The notes beneath the pieces were generated by a model, which saw only the letters and a list, made by a program, of their open reading frames with translations, had not been told where the DNA came from and did not search any database. A DNA stretch of 64,000 bases from DASZUK01 sp963844575 (GTDB lineage Bacteria > Actinomycetota > Acidimicrobiia > Acidimicrobiales > RAAP-2): the NCBI GenBank assembly GCA_963844575.1, contig CAWJOU010000005.1:558001-622000 (forward strand), read 5' to 3'. How positions within the stretch are numbered: the first letter of the stretch is position 1; every line of letters begins with the position of its first letter. A program made the translations under genes and the position numbers. Below are positions 41,948 through 50,097 of the stretch, piece after piece.

Positions 41948-42274
41948 TCATTCCCAGTCGAAGAACCGACCACGCCGCCGCTTGAGCCGGTCGAAGACCC
42001 CGGCCGGCCGCTCCTCCAGCGACCCCGGCCGGTGGGCGCGCAGCCAGTTCGCCAGGTCGTCCACCGTGCCCAGCTCGACGTCGTCGTCGGTCGCCACGAC
42101 GTGGACGGCGACCGACGCACCGTCGGCTGTCACCGAGAGGTCGATGTCGCCGGGCGGCCCGAAGCACCAGACCGGCAGCGCCCCCGGCGTCGCCACCGCC
42201 TCGAGCCGCCACCCCGGCCGCCGGCGGAGGAGGCTTGTCACCTGCTGCCAAAGATCGTCGTCGTCCACTCCCAC
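41948..42274 (-). CDS. Small acidic protein upstream of parA, unknown
   Basis: A 108-aa protein starting at GTG 42274 with GGAGG 5 nt before it. The N-terminus is acidic (GVDDDDLWQQVTSLL), the middle forms beta strands (PVWCFGPPGDIDLSVTAD, SVAVHVVATDDDVEL) and the C-terminus is basic (VFDRLKRRRGRFFDWE). I recognise no domain. It probably shares a transcript with the ParA gene and might be its partner protein (inference only). Confidence 0.55.
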   Translation of the reverse strand: MGVDDDDLWQQVTSLLRRRPGWRLEAVATPGALPVWCFGPPGDIDLSVTADGASVAVHVVATDDDVELGTVDDLANWLRAHRPGSLEERPAGVFDRLKRRRGRFFDWE

Positions 42275-42963
42275 GTCCACCTCCGGTTGTCGTTCCCACG
42301 AGACCTGATCGAATCGTAGGGACCAGAGGGCGTGGAGAGGACGACCGGTCGCTCTCTCCGGACGGTGACTACGACGACGTTCCCCGGCTTCGGTCGCCCG
42401 GGTCTGACCCGACGGGCCGAGGTGGCGGTGTCGACACCCGGCGAAGTGCTCCACCGGGTGTCGTATTCCCGGCGAGCACCGTTGACACAAGAGAAAATTG
42501 CAGTTACTCTTACTTGACGAGGTGTCAGAATCGCAACGCAGAGGCGACGTGGGGAAGCACGATGCGGGCTGAAAGATCTCTACCATCGACGATGTTCTGG
42601 CCGCCTTGTCACGCGCCCTGGGCGAACGATCCCGGATATACGACTCCCGGTTCCTCTGTCTCTTAACCCGGCACATGGAGTCTCGGGAGCCGGAGAAGCG
42701 GCGTACTGCCCGGTTGTCAACGCAAACAAACCGTAGACGCTCTTCCTATTCCAGGCTCCGCTGACCGTCATCGAGACGATTGCCTGCGGGGGGGGGCCTC
42801 CCGCTGACAATGTCAGCCCCTAGTTATCTAGCGAATAATTTTCTATTCGGGAGTCCGGCACTCGGTCTTGACTATGGCGCGTCGAATACCTAAATAATCC
42901 CCTTGACATCCAACTGGATATATGTAAATTGTATCATGCAGCAGAGCGTATGAAGTTTACGCC
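42275..42963. other. Gene-free left edge of the island
   Basis: No convincing coding frame. GC content drops towards the right and A/T runs appear. It holds a G9 tract at 42788-42796, a 13-nt palindrome CTGACA-A-TGTCAG (42804-42816) and a good promoter pointing right at 42903-42930. The nearby coding frames on both strands are short and unlike protein. This is the transition from core chromosome to accessory DNA. Confidence 0.6.
42903..42930 (+). promoter_or_regulatory. Sigma-70-type promoter cut off from its gene by IS630
   Basis: TTGACA (42903-42908) and TAAATT (42925-42930) are 16 bp apart in AT-rich DNA. The IS630 element begins only 36 nt further on, and an AT-rich gene lies directly behind the element. 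Without the IS this promoter would lie about 80 nt before that gene. Confidence 0.5.
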
Positions 42964-42965
42964 TA

Positions 42966-44194
42966 GTGTCATGGAAGGTTGATCCACTGAGAAAGTGACC
43001 TCATGCGCCGATATTGACGGCAGAGCAGTAGCCGGCAAGCCGTTGAAGGATCTCCTCGGCGGTCTTGGTCCAGATGAACGGCCGGGGGTTCTCGTTCCAG
43101 GTGGCCGCCCAGCTCATGATGTCGTCGGCCAGCTCCTTGACGTTGCGGTGCGCAGACCGCTGGAGCTTCTTGGTCGTAAGGGCGGAGAACCACCGCTCGA
43201 CCAGGTTCATCCATGACCCGTACGTCGGGGTGAAGTGGAAGTGGAACCGGCGGTGACGCAACAGCCAGCGGTGGACGAGCGGGGTCTTGTGAGTCTGGAG
43301 GTTGTCCAAGATCACGTGGACGTCCAGCTCTTTTGGCGCCTGGCGGTCGACCTTGTTCAAGAAGGCGACGAAGTCGACGCTCTTGTGGGACTGGCGGATG
43401 TCGGTGATCACCGCCCCCGTCGCCACGTTGAGGGCAGCGAACAGGTCCAACGTGCCGTTGCGCTCATAGTCGTGGGTGGCCCGGGCCGGCGTGGTGGGCA
43501 GCATCGGCAGCGTCGGGGCCGTCCGATCGATGGCCTGGATCTGGGGCTTTTCGTCGATGGCGAAAACGGCGGCGGCCACCGGCGGGCTCATGTACAACCC
43601 GACCAGGTCACGGATCTTCTCGACCAGGTCGGGGTCGGGAGAGACCTTGAAGGAGTCTTGGCGCCACGGTTTCAACCCGAAGGCCCGCCAGATCTCCCGC
43701 ACCGTGGTGTGACTGATCCCGTGCTTCTTCGCCAGGCTCCTCGTCGACCAGTGGGTGGCGTCGTCGGGAGCGGTCTCGAGCGTCTCGACCACGACCGCCT
43801 CCACCAGGTCGTCGCCGATCCGGCGGGCCGCACCGGGACGAGGGGCGTCGGTCAGCCCGTCGAGACGATCGATAAAGAAGCGCTGGCGCCACTTGCCCAC
43901 CGTCACCGGATGACAGCCCAGTTGGGCGGCAATCTCCTCCTGGGTGGCTTCCTCGGCCGCACAGGCCAGCACGATCTTCGACCGCAACGCCAAGGCCTGG
44001 GACGACGACTGGCGGCGGGCCCACCGTTCGAGGACCGAGCGCTCTTCCGCGCTCAGGTCGATCTCGACGGTCGGTCGTCCTCTGCGTGCCATGGCGTTCC
44101 TCCGATCTTGGCCTACAAGACCGCAGAACGCGCCCGGTGCGGGAGAAATTCCCCTCTACAGATAATTTCTCAGTGGATCAACCTTCCATGACAC
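42966..44194 (-). mobile_element. Intact IS630-family insertion sequence
   Basis: A 1229-bp element. It is bounded by perfect 29-bp terminal inverted repeats (42966-42994 and 44166-44194, outer ends GTGTCATGGAAGG) and by a TA target duplication (42964-42965 and 44195-44196), as expected for IS630/Tc1. It holds one complete transposase gene. The perfect ends and intact frame point to a recent insertion. Confidence 0.97.
43001..44092 (-). CDS. IS630-family transposase
   Basis: A 363-aa DDE transposase. The N-terminus has a helix-turn-helix pair (ATQEEIAAQLGCHPVTVGKW, then THWSTRSLAKKHGISHTTV). The catalytic residues are Asp in AVFAIDEKPQIQ, Asp in VHVILDNLQTHK and Glu in YGSWMNLVERWFS, in the order of the IS630 DDE domain. 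The frame fills the element from just inside the right inverted repeat to 7 nt inside the left one. It appears functional. Confidence 0.97.
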   Translation of the reverse strand: MARRGRPTVEIDLSAEERSVLERWARRQSSSQALALRSKIVLACAAEEATQEEIAAQLGCHPVTVGKWRQRFFIDRLDGLTDAPRPGAARRIGDDLVEAVVVETLETAPDDATHWSTRSLAKKHGISHTTVREIWRAFGLKPWRQDSFKVSPDPDLVEKIRDLVGLYMSPPVAAAVFAIDEKPQIQAIDRTAPTLPMLPTTPARATHDYERNGTLDLFAALNVATGAVITDIRQSHKSVDFVAFLNKVDRQAPKELDVHVILDNLQTHKTPLVHRWLLRHRRFHFHFTPTYGSWMNLVERWFSALTTKKLQRSAHRNVKELADDIMSWAATWNENPRPFIWTKTAEEILQRLAGYCSAVNIGA

Positions 44195-44240
44195 TAGCTG
44201 CTCTCCATCCAGTAGCACCAACTGAAAGGGGCATCAAAGA

Positions 44241-44774
44241 ATGAGGCGACGTTACTCCCGACTTTTCGGGGCAGCGCTAGCGATTATGGTTCCCATTGGG
44301 GGCCTGTCACTGCTGAGCTCAGGGATTGCAAGCGCGGCAACAAACACGCTCACTACTCCGAGTTATCTCACATACGGAACACTCGGACGACTGACACTGG
44401 CCGGAACTCACATGACACTTTCGACAAGCCTGGGCACCTACACATCCGGGGCAAAGACAATGCTCGAATACACAGTCTATGTCGGGGAATGGCTGAGTAA
44501 TGGTACGACGGTTACCATTAACGGGCGCGACAAACTGCAGACATCAGGGAACGTTATCAAGTTCAATATCGGTATGACTTTTACGTTTCATGGGAAGCTC
44601 GGTAACGGATGTGTAGCTACCTCTGGTGCACCAGTCTTCCTTAACAAGAAGGCTACAGGTACGTACACTGGTACACTCCGGATGGAAACGACAGGGGCTA
44701 CGTTTACGGCAGCATGCACATCCTGGATTAAGGGTACAATAGGTAATAAATTGGAGTTCAAAATCACGCTCTAA
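44241..44774 (+). CDS. AT-rich secreted protein of unknown function
   Basis: A 177-aa protein with a clear signal peptide (MRRRYSRLFGAALAIM, hydrophobic core, cleavage near GIASAA). The mature part is small, beta-rich and Thr/Gly-rich (LGTYTSGAKTMLEYTVYVG; TTVTINGRDKLQTSGNVIKF) with two cysteines near the C-terminal half that could pair. No family is recognised. Base composition is far more AT-rich than the surroundings and codon use differs, so the gene is probably acquired. GAAAGGGG precedes ATG 44241 at a long distance. IS630 sits 46 nt upstream and a strong terminator follows. Confidence 0.72.
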   Translation: MRRRYSRLFGAALAIMVPIGGLSLLSSGIASAATNTLTTPSYLTYGTLGRLTLAGTHMTLSTSLGTYTSGAKTMLEYTVYVGEWLSNGTTVTINGRDKLQTSGNVIKFNIGMTFTFHGKLGNGCVATSGAPVFLNKKATGTYTGTLRMETTGATFTAACTSWIKGTIGNKLEFKITL

Positions 44775-44803
44775 CGAGTTCTTCGGCGGCACTCGTCGCG
44801 ACT

Positions 44804-44843
44804 GATGCCCGGGAGGAGGGGCAATCCTCTCCTCCCGGGCATC
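44804..44843 (+). terminator. Strong terminator after the AT-rich gene
   Basis: A perfect 15-bp stem (GATGCCCGGGAGGAG and complement) with a 10-nt loop lies 29 nt after the stop of the secreted protein gene, followed by a T-rich stretch. Confidence 0.85.
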
Positions 44844-44854
44844 CTCATTCATAT

Positions 44855-45158
44855 TTGCAAGTCAGGGAAGCGGCCGAACACAGCGGCGGATCTAGAATCG
44901 ACGAACATCGCTTACACACGGTGAACGAACTGGCCGACCGATACCAGGTCAACCGGACGACAGTGTTCGCCCACCTCCGGCGTCGGGGGGTTCCCACCCG
45001 CCACGTCCGCCTACTCCAACAGGACGACAAGGACGGGGGTCGTCCTACTTTACGCCGCCGGATGGTCCGTGGAGGCGGTTGTCAAAGAGCTGCACATTGC
45101 CTCCTCCACTTTGGTGGAGAAGATGATGTCTTATTCAAACCCGTCTGAGCTGGGCTAG
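44855..45158 (+). pseudogene. C-terminal serine-recombinase remnant
   Basis: The first frame carries a recombinase helix-turn-helix (VNELADRYQVNRTTVFAHLR then RRGVPTRHVRL). The expected continuation, LYAAGWSVEAVVKELHIASS and TLVEKMM, lies in another frame and ends at TAG 45158. A frameshift near 45045 splits them. The catalytic domain is missing. This is a decayed tail of a resolvase or integrase that may once have mobilised the island. Confidence 0.6.
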
Positions 45159-45163
45159 TCTCC

Positions 45164-46113
45164 TCAGTCGTCGTAGGGACCGAGGAATCGTTCGCCGTTG
45201 AAGTGGATGAGGTGCGTCGGATTGTCGGCGCACCAGACTTCGGTCTCCCAGGCGATCTGGTGCAGATACTTCCGCATCTCGTCACGAGACGGGAAGCATG
45301 AGACATAGACCAGACCAGCGGTTGATCCCTCGAAGAGGCTTTGCAGCTCTCCACGCCGCTTGGCGTCGACTGGCCCATGCGACGTCGCAGCTTCCAACAG
45401 GACCAGCCAGTTGCGATCGGAAAGGTAGACGACGAGATCAGGCATCTTGCCGTGCGAGTTAACGGTCACGCCGAGGTCGGCGAGCCGTTGTTCCTCGAAG
45501 ACCATCCATTTCTCGTCGGCGTCACCGACGTACCAAACCTCGCCGCCAGGCGTGAAGTATCCGCAGAAGTCCTCGATCATCTGTTTGATAAGGACGTTCT
45601 GTCCGCCCGGACTCAACGTCTCGGTTGAGCCGTCGGGCAGCGTTACGGGGATGCGGTGCATCTCCCTAGCACGATCGTACTCAGCCTTGAGACCGGGTAC
45701 TTCGACAAGGTACTCACGTAAGCGCGCCACGAAGTCACGTCTGCCGTAGTACCGAAGCACCTGCAACGCACGGGGGGCAATCTGATAGCACCACTTCGGC
45801 GAGTTGATCGGTCGATCCGGCTCGTCCGGGTTCTGTACCACGAGCGCCGCATCCGTAAACTGGTGGAGCGTGAACCGCCGCACCGTCTCTCTCGTGTTCG
45901 GCTTGTAGTCCTTGTCGTAGTGCTCTCGAAGCCACTCCATGATCTGCACAGTGCGGAGCATGGGGCTAGTCGCTTCCGACCACGGACGATCCGATGGAAG
46001 GTCAAGCAGCGCAAGCAAGATGAGGGCCGATCGTTCGTTGTACCGCTCCGATCGAAGTTAAGCGCTTGCAAGATTGCTTGCGCTTCTTCGATACGCTCCC
46101 CGCGAGACGTCAT
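45164..46113 (-). pseudogene. BsuBI/PstI-type restriction endonuclease, frameshifted
   Basis: Type II endonuclease of the BsuBI/PstI family, which cuts CTGCAG in known members. The conserved C-terminal nuclease part is clear: WYVGDADEKWMVFEEQRLAD, then HGKMPDLVVYLSDRNWLVLL and EAATSHGPVDAKRRGEL. The N-terminal part begins MTSRGERIEEAQAILQALNF at ATG 46113, but near 46046-46049 one base is missing from what reads like a GGG run. The frame then jumps to ERSALILLALLDL. Restoring it gives 316 aa, the usual family length. ATG 46113 overlaps the methyltransferase stop as ATGA. Without the base the enzyme would be dead; a sequencing error is possible. Confidence 0.8.
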
Positions 46114-47660
46114 GCAGCTGTGCTCTGTAACACTTGCACGTGGGTCGTCACGAGAGCGTCGATCTTCTCCTGGTCGGAGGTCGGTCCCGAGCCGATTGCA
46201 TCGCCAAGGGCGAGGAGTTCATCCATCGCGGGATAGGGCAACCGTCGAAGGTCAGTTGCATTCACCTGAGTGTGCCCATTGAAGGATCGGAAGTAACGGT
46301 CAACAACGGTGGAGTTCAGCCACGCTGCAAGCCCGCGAGCAATCCGACCGTCCAAGCCACGACCGCCGATGTGGAACACGTTGAGGTGATTCTCGAAACC
46401 AACCTCTGCCGTCGGAACGTCGCTCGCCTCGAACACAGATGCCGAGACTCGGCGACGCTCCTCCTTGGCAGTGAATCGCTTGACAAGCACGTAGGTCTCG
46501 GCAGGAAGGAGGAGCTTGGAGGTTGCCGGACAAGCGACGATTGAGGTCGGCTTCCGTACAGAACCGGGCCAAACGATGCCGCCGCCTCGGAGATTTCCCT
46601 GATACAGCAGGGGAGCCGTGTCCGGACCGGACTCGGCCCGAAGGTGCTCCTTCGACCGGAAGTCAACCACTCGTCCAGTCGAGACTTCCAACGTGAGCTG
46701 ATGAAGACGGGTGGGAAGGAGCGCCATCTTGTGCCCGATAGCCGCATCCTCATCGTCGGCAACGATGTGGACAAAGTAGTCAGCGTCGTTCGGGTTCACG
46801 ACCTCGGCGTGCGGTACCGATCTCTCGATCATTTCACCGTTGGAACCGAAACTCGATGAGATGACGACCTGATCCTCGTTCGTGGCGATACCCATCCGGG
46901 TCGAGAAGATGATGTTTTCCTGGAGCACAGCATCGCCGGCAAAGACACTGGAACGAGACTCAAAAATGTGCAGCCGATCAAAGGCCATGCGCTGGAAGAA
47001 GTATCGCCGAAAAGATCGAAAGTACGGACCATTCGCAAAGCTCCGAGGGGTGATCGCTGCGATTTGTCCGCCACTGCCCAAAAGGGCAGAGGAGAGGGCA
47101 AGGAAGGCTACGTACAAGTTGGAGATATCAACTCCAATGCGCTGGAGCGCCCGTCGTTCCGCAGTCCTGGTGTTCACCTTGCGATACGGCGGATTCATGA
47201 TGATGAGGTCGAAGCATTGAGGCTCGGAGCCGAACTGCAACGTCCCGACCAAGTTTGACGCCCAGTCGAGAAAGTCAACTCCAAGAATCTCGGCGGTAAA
47301 GGGGACGCCTGCTTGCTCAGCGAGGTGTGCGCACCCGTCGAGAGTGGCCTGGAGCTCGGGCAGGAGGACGGGGTCCAGCTCGACAGCCGTCAGCGCGATC
47401 GGCAGGTCATGGCGCTCGGCCAAGATCCGCGAGACGAGGGCTGCGGACAGCGACCCGATCCCGGCCCCCGGGTCCAGGATGCGGACGGTTCCCGACCTTG
47501 GGAGGATCGGTAGCGAAGCGATGAACTGCGCTACCGCAGAGGGAGTGAAGAACTGTCCCAACAAGGACCGCTCCTGGTCGCTGAGCTGCGTCGACACAGT
47601 CTGGCGGCGTTCTTCGGTGGTGTCGAGCAGGTCGTCACTGGCCAGGAGCTCAGGAGGCAT
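46110..47660 (-). CDS. N6-adenine DNA methyltransferase of a type II R-M system
   Basis: A 516-aa gamma-class methyltransferase. SAM binding is by VRILDPGAGIGSLSAALVSR, the catalytic motif is FDLIIMNPPYRKVNTRTAER, and the C-terminal half is the target-recognition domain (VFHIGGRGLDGRIARGLAAW, YRSFNGHTQVNATDLRRLPY-like end). It resembles M.BsuBI/M.PstI, consistent with the linked BsuBI/PstI-type nuclease. GGAAGG lies 8 nt before ATG 47660; the frame stays open to 47945, but that extension lacks protein character and overlaps a recombinase fragment. The gene is intact, so the genome is probably still methylated. Confidence 0.88.
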   Translation of the reverse strand: MPPELLASDDLLDTTEERRQTVSTQLSDQERSLLGQFFTPSAVAQFIASLPILPRSGTVRILDPGAGIGSLSAALVSRILAERHDLPIALTAVELDPVLLPELQATLDGCAHLAEQAGVPFTAEILGVDFLDWASNLVGTLQFGSEPQCFDLIIMNPPYRKVNTRTAERRALQRIGVDISNLYVAFLALSSALLGSGGQIAAITPRSFANGPYFRSFRRYFFQRMAFDRLHIFESRSSVFAGDAVLQENIIFSTRMGIATNEDQVVISSSFGSNGEMIERSVPHAEVVNPNDADYFVHIVADDEDAAIGHKMALLPTRLHQLTLEVSTGRVVDFRSKEHLRAESGPDTAPLLYQGNLRGGGIVWPGSVRKPTSIVACPATSKLLLPAETYVLVKRFTAKEERRRVSASVFEASDVPTAEVGFENHLNVFHIGGRGLDGRIARGLAAWLNSTVVDRYFRSFNGHTQVNATDLRRLPYPAMDELLALGDAIGSGPTSDQEKIDALVTTHVQVLQSTAA

Positions 47661-47736
47661 GTGACCAGCCTTCCACACTGCCCAATCGAATGGGGGAAGC
47701 CACCGACACCATGATACCCCGCTGACCAGGACTTTC

Positions 47737-47908
47737 TTGCACTCAGTGAAGCGCGATCGCTGGAGGCGCCGCTCGCCGCGTTCGGCCGTTGGGCCGAGGC
47801 GAACTGGGAGCAGGCGGAGGCGCCTCGCCCTGCTCCGCCGCCGAGGGGTGACGCTGGTGTCGGTCACCGAGAACCTGGAAGAGACCGCGTCGGGTCGGCT
47901 GGTCGCCC
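47737..47908 (+). pseudogene. Catalytic-domain fragment of a serine recombinase
   Basis: The frame opens with LHSVKR, where intact resolvases read HSVKRLARNR, and continues to ALLRRRGVTLVSVTENLEE then TASGRLV, a conserved end of the resolvase catalytic domain (VSVTEnlddtpsGRLv). Homology ends there at once. Start, catalytic serine and C-terminal parts are absent. It is a fragment on the same strand as the C-terminal remnant at 44.9 kb but in reversed order around the R-M genes. Confidence 0.55.
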
Positions 47909-48435
47909 CAGGCGCCGGGCCACGACCGCGAGGGCGGTCAGGCACCGGGCGGCCAGGATGCCGGTCACCTCGGCCGGCCGGCCAGCCAGCCGAGCCCGAG
48001 GCCGAGCCGCCCAGCGAAGCACAGGCCGAGCAGCAGAAAGAGGGTGGGAGGGCAGAACGACCAGGTCGAGGATGCGGCCCGATCTCGTATCCACCACGGC
48101 CACCGTCGTGCCCGCCGCCCTAGGTAGCACCAGGCGACCAGGGTCGGCGAGGCCCCCACTCACCAGACCACCGGCGCCTCCACCGCGGCCAGGGCGAGAC
48201 AGGCATGCAGCAGCGAGCGGCCGATCCCGAGGCTAGCGAGCGCTGCTGGGCGCTCATCGTCCCGAACCATGCGGGCGGACGCCAGCTGGCACGGGAAAAT
48301 CAGCGAGGTGGGATACCACCCGCCGTTCGACCTCTTCTTTTCGTCGGGCGAGTTCAAATGCGGAGATTCCGACCTGAACCCCGAAAAATGGACCGCCCTT
48401 GTGACAATTTGGCCTTGACGTCAGTTGCACAATTG
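47909..48435 (-). other. Decayed membrane-protein-like region, no intact gene
   Basis: Minus-strand frames here hold protein-like pieces that do not join: RSLLHACLALAAVEAPVVW, GASPTLVAWCYLGR, TVAVVDTRSGRILDLVVLP and LFLLLGLCFAGRLGLGLGWL. Together they look like a frameshifted membrane or envelope protein, but I cannot name it. Nothing else is seen up to the tRNA. Confidence 0.35.
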
Positions 48436-48509
48436 TGGAGACGATGGGACTCGAACCCACGACCCCCTGCTTGCAAAGCAGGTGCTCTAGCCAGCTGAGC
48501 TACGTCCCC
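48436..48509 (-). tRNA. tRNA-Ala (TGC)
   Basis: A complete cloverleaf on the minus strand: acceptor GGGGACG pairs with CGTCTCC (one G-U pair), anticodon stem CCTGC/GCAGG encloses TTTGCAA, anticodon TGC, T loop TTCGAGT. CCA is not encoded. The 3' end faces the island. Confidence 0.95.
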
Positions 48510-48681
48510 GGGGTATGGCACCGCCACGACGGAGGCTCCGGGTCGGGCCTCCGTCAGGCCGCCGACCAGCCCATCGTAGGGGGCGGCGGCAGGGATTTCG
48601 ACCCCGGTCGACCGACGCCCGGTCGTACGGGCGTGCGCACCTCGACGAGGTCGTCGGCCCGACGCCGGCCGGACCCCTGAC

Positions 48682-48687
48682 TAACCT
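48682..48687 (+). promoter_or_regulatory. -10 box of a probable leaderless DUF4288 transcript
   Basis: TAACCT lies 7 nt before the GTG at 48695. Confidence 0.45.
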
Positions 48688-48694
48688 GCCGGAC

Positions 48695-49135
48695 GTGGAC
48701 GAGGGCACGGGGAGCGAGACACCGGGGGACGGCTCGACGGTGGACGTCGACGAGCTGGGCGGCGACGAACCGACTGACGGCGAGAAGGCGACCGACGACG
48801 AAGGGAACGACGGAGGGCGGGACGGGGGAGGGTGGTTCGGCGTCCGCTGCGTCTTCCGCTGGTCCCGGCCGTCGACGTACGAAGAGCGGATCACCCTCTG
48901 GGAGGCGGACTCGCTGGACGACGCGATCGCCAAGGCCGAGTCGGAGGCGCGGGCGTACGCGGAACGGCTCAACTCCGAGTTCCTCGACATTGCCCAGGCG
49001 TACTGGATCGGCGCCGACCGGCCGCAGGCCGGCTCCGAGGTCTTCTCGTTGATGCGCGACAGCACACTCGAGTCGGACGACTACCTCGACGCGTTCTACG
49101 ACACCGGGCGGGAACGCCAGCGCACGGCCGACTGA
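48695..49135 (+). CDS. DUF4288-domain protein
   Basis: A 146-aa protein. An acidic Asp/Glu/Gly-rich N-terminus of about 45 residues precedes a DUF4288-like domain: WFGVRCVFRWSRPSTYEERI, then TLWEADSLDDAIAKAESEAR and the helix AYAERLNSEFLDIAQAYW. The function of the domain is unknown. The C-terminus (DYLDAFYDTGRERQR) is conserved in relatives as far as I can tell. GTG 48695 has a -10 box 7 nt upstream; longer in-frame starts run into the tRNA-Ala region and were rejected. Confidence 0.8.
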   Translation: MDEGTGSETPGDGSTVDVDELGGDEPTDGEKATDDEGNDGGRDGGGWFGVRCVFRWSRPSTYEERITLWEADSLDDAIAKAESEARAYAERLNSEFLDIAQAYWIGADRPQAGSEVFSLMRDSTLESDDYLDAFYDTGRERQRTAD

Positions 49136-49142
49136 CGACGGT

Positions 49143-50012
49143 CTAGCGCCGGAAGAACGATCGGCGGCGGGCCGGCTGGGCCGGCCGGAGCGGCTTCTCG
49201 ATGACGAGCCCGACCGACGTGGTCACGAACTCGCCGAGCGTCGTCCGCAGGTGCGTGTCGCTGAACGGGGGCACATCGACGTGGCCGTCGGCCGGGGCGG
49301 TGCCCTCGGTCAGGTCGACGTCGATCCGGTAACCGACGCCGCGCAGCCGGGCGGCGAGCTCTTCGATGTCCCGACGTCGATAGAGGACGGTCGGCCCGGC
49401 GGCCACCGTCCGGTCGCCGGACGAGACATTGAGCTCGGTCGTGTGGACGGCGACGCCGCCGGGAGCGACGCAGCGCATCTGCTCGACGACGAAGTCGGCC
49501 CCGGCGCGCAGGTCGCCGAGGTGCTCGAAGGCGCACGACGACCAGGTGAAGTCGAACCCTTGCAGGTCATCCGGCACGTCGTTCATATCGACGTGCCGGT
49601 ACCGGACCCGCTGGACGAACTCGTCTCGGGGACAGAGCCGCTCGTCGTGCAGTCCTTCGAGGCCGCCGGAGTACTCGTCGCCGGTCGCCGTCCAACCGGC
49701 CGCCTGGGCCCGGTCCGGCTCGAGGTCGGTGGCGACGATCTCGCAGCCGAGGGCGGCGAACAGCGGCACGAGCGGCTCCCGCCCGACGCCGAAGCCCAGG
49801 CCCCGCCGCCCGGGCCGGAGCATGTCGCGCTCGGCCAGCGCCTGGCAGATGAACAGCCACTCCCACATCTTCCGGTGGAGCATCACCGGCCGCGGATCTT
49901 CTGCCGCCGGGTCCCACATCGGTCGCAGGCGATCCGACCAGGCCCGCAGCTCCGGTGACGTGAGGCTGGCGTGCGTGCACAACTGCGAGGTCAGCACGGC
50001 AGATGTTCTCAC
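49143..50012 (-). CDS. SAM-dependent methyltransferase, class I
   Basis: A 289-aa protein with a Rossmann methyltransferase core: motif I GLGFGVGREPLVPLFAALGC, acidic residue at the end of strand 2 (VATDLEPD), strand 4 region FDFTWSSCAFEHLGDL and FVVEQMRCVAPGGVAVHTTE. The N-terminal 80 residues (WDPAAEDPRPVMLHRKMWEWL) form a cap that may bind the substrate. The acceptor is unknown; the cap resembles sugar or glycan-tailoring methyltransferases (weak inference). It converges with the DUF4288 gene and starts at GTG 50012, divergent from the lipoprotein gene. Confidence 0.8.
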   Translation of the reverse strand: MRTSAVLTSQLCTHASLTSPELRAWSDRLRPMWDPAAEDPRPVMLHRKMWEWLFICQALAERDMLRPGRRGLGFGVGREPLVPLFAALGCEIVATDLEPDRAQAAGWTATGDEYSGGLEGLHDERLCPRDEFVQRVRYRHVDMNDVPDDLQGFDFTWSSCAFEHLGDLRAGADFVVEQMRCVAPGGVAVHTTELNVSSGDRTVAAGPTVLYRRRDIEELAARLRGVGYRIDVDLTEGTAPADGHVDVPPFSDTHLRTTLGEFVTTSVGLVIEKPLRPAQPARRRSFFRR

Positions 50013-50097
50013 ACGTCACCATCGCGCCGACCCCGCATGCGAGAATCTGACGCCGGCGCGGGAACCGGCGGACTGGATCCCGTGCGGCGGCCCGACC

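Noticed and set aside
42325..42345. Possible att repeat matching the tRNA-Ala 3' end at the left of the island
   Set aside because: Only GTGGAGA and a few more bases match; that is too short to claim an attachment site.
47660..47945. N-terminal extension of the DNA methyltransferase
   Set aside because: The extension is basic and unlike the family, has no ribosome site and overlaps the recombinase fragment on the other strand.
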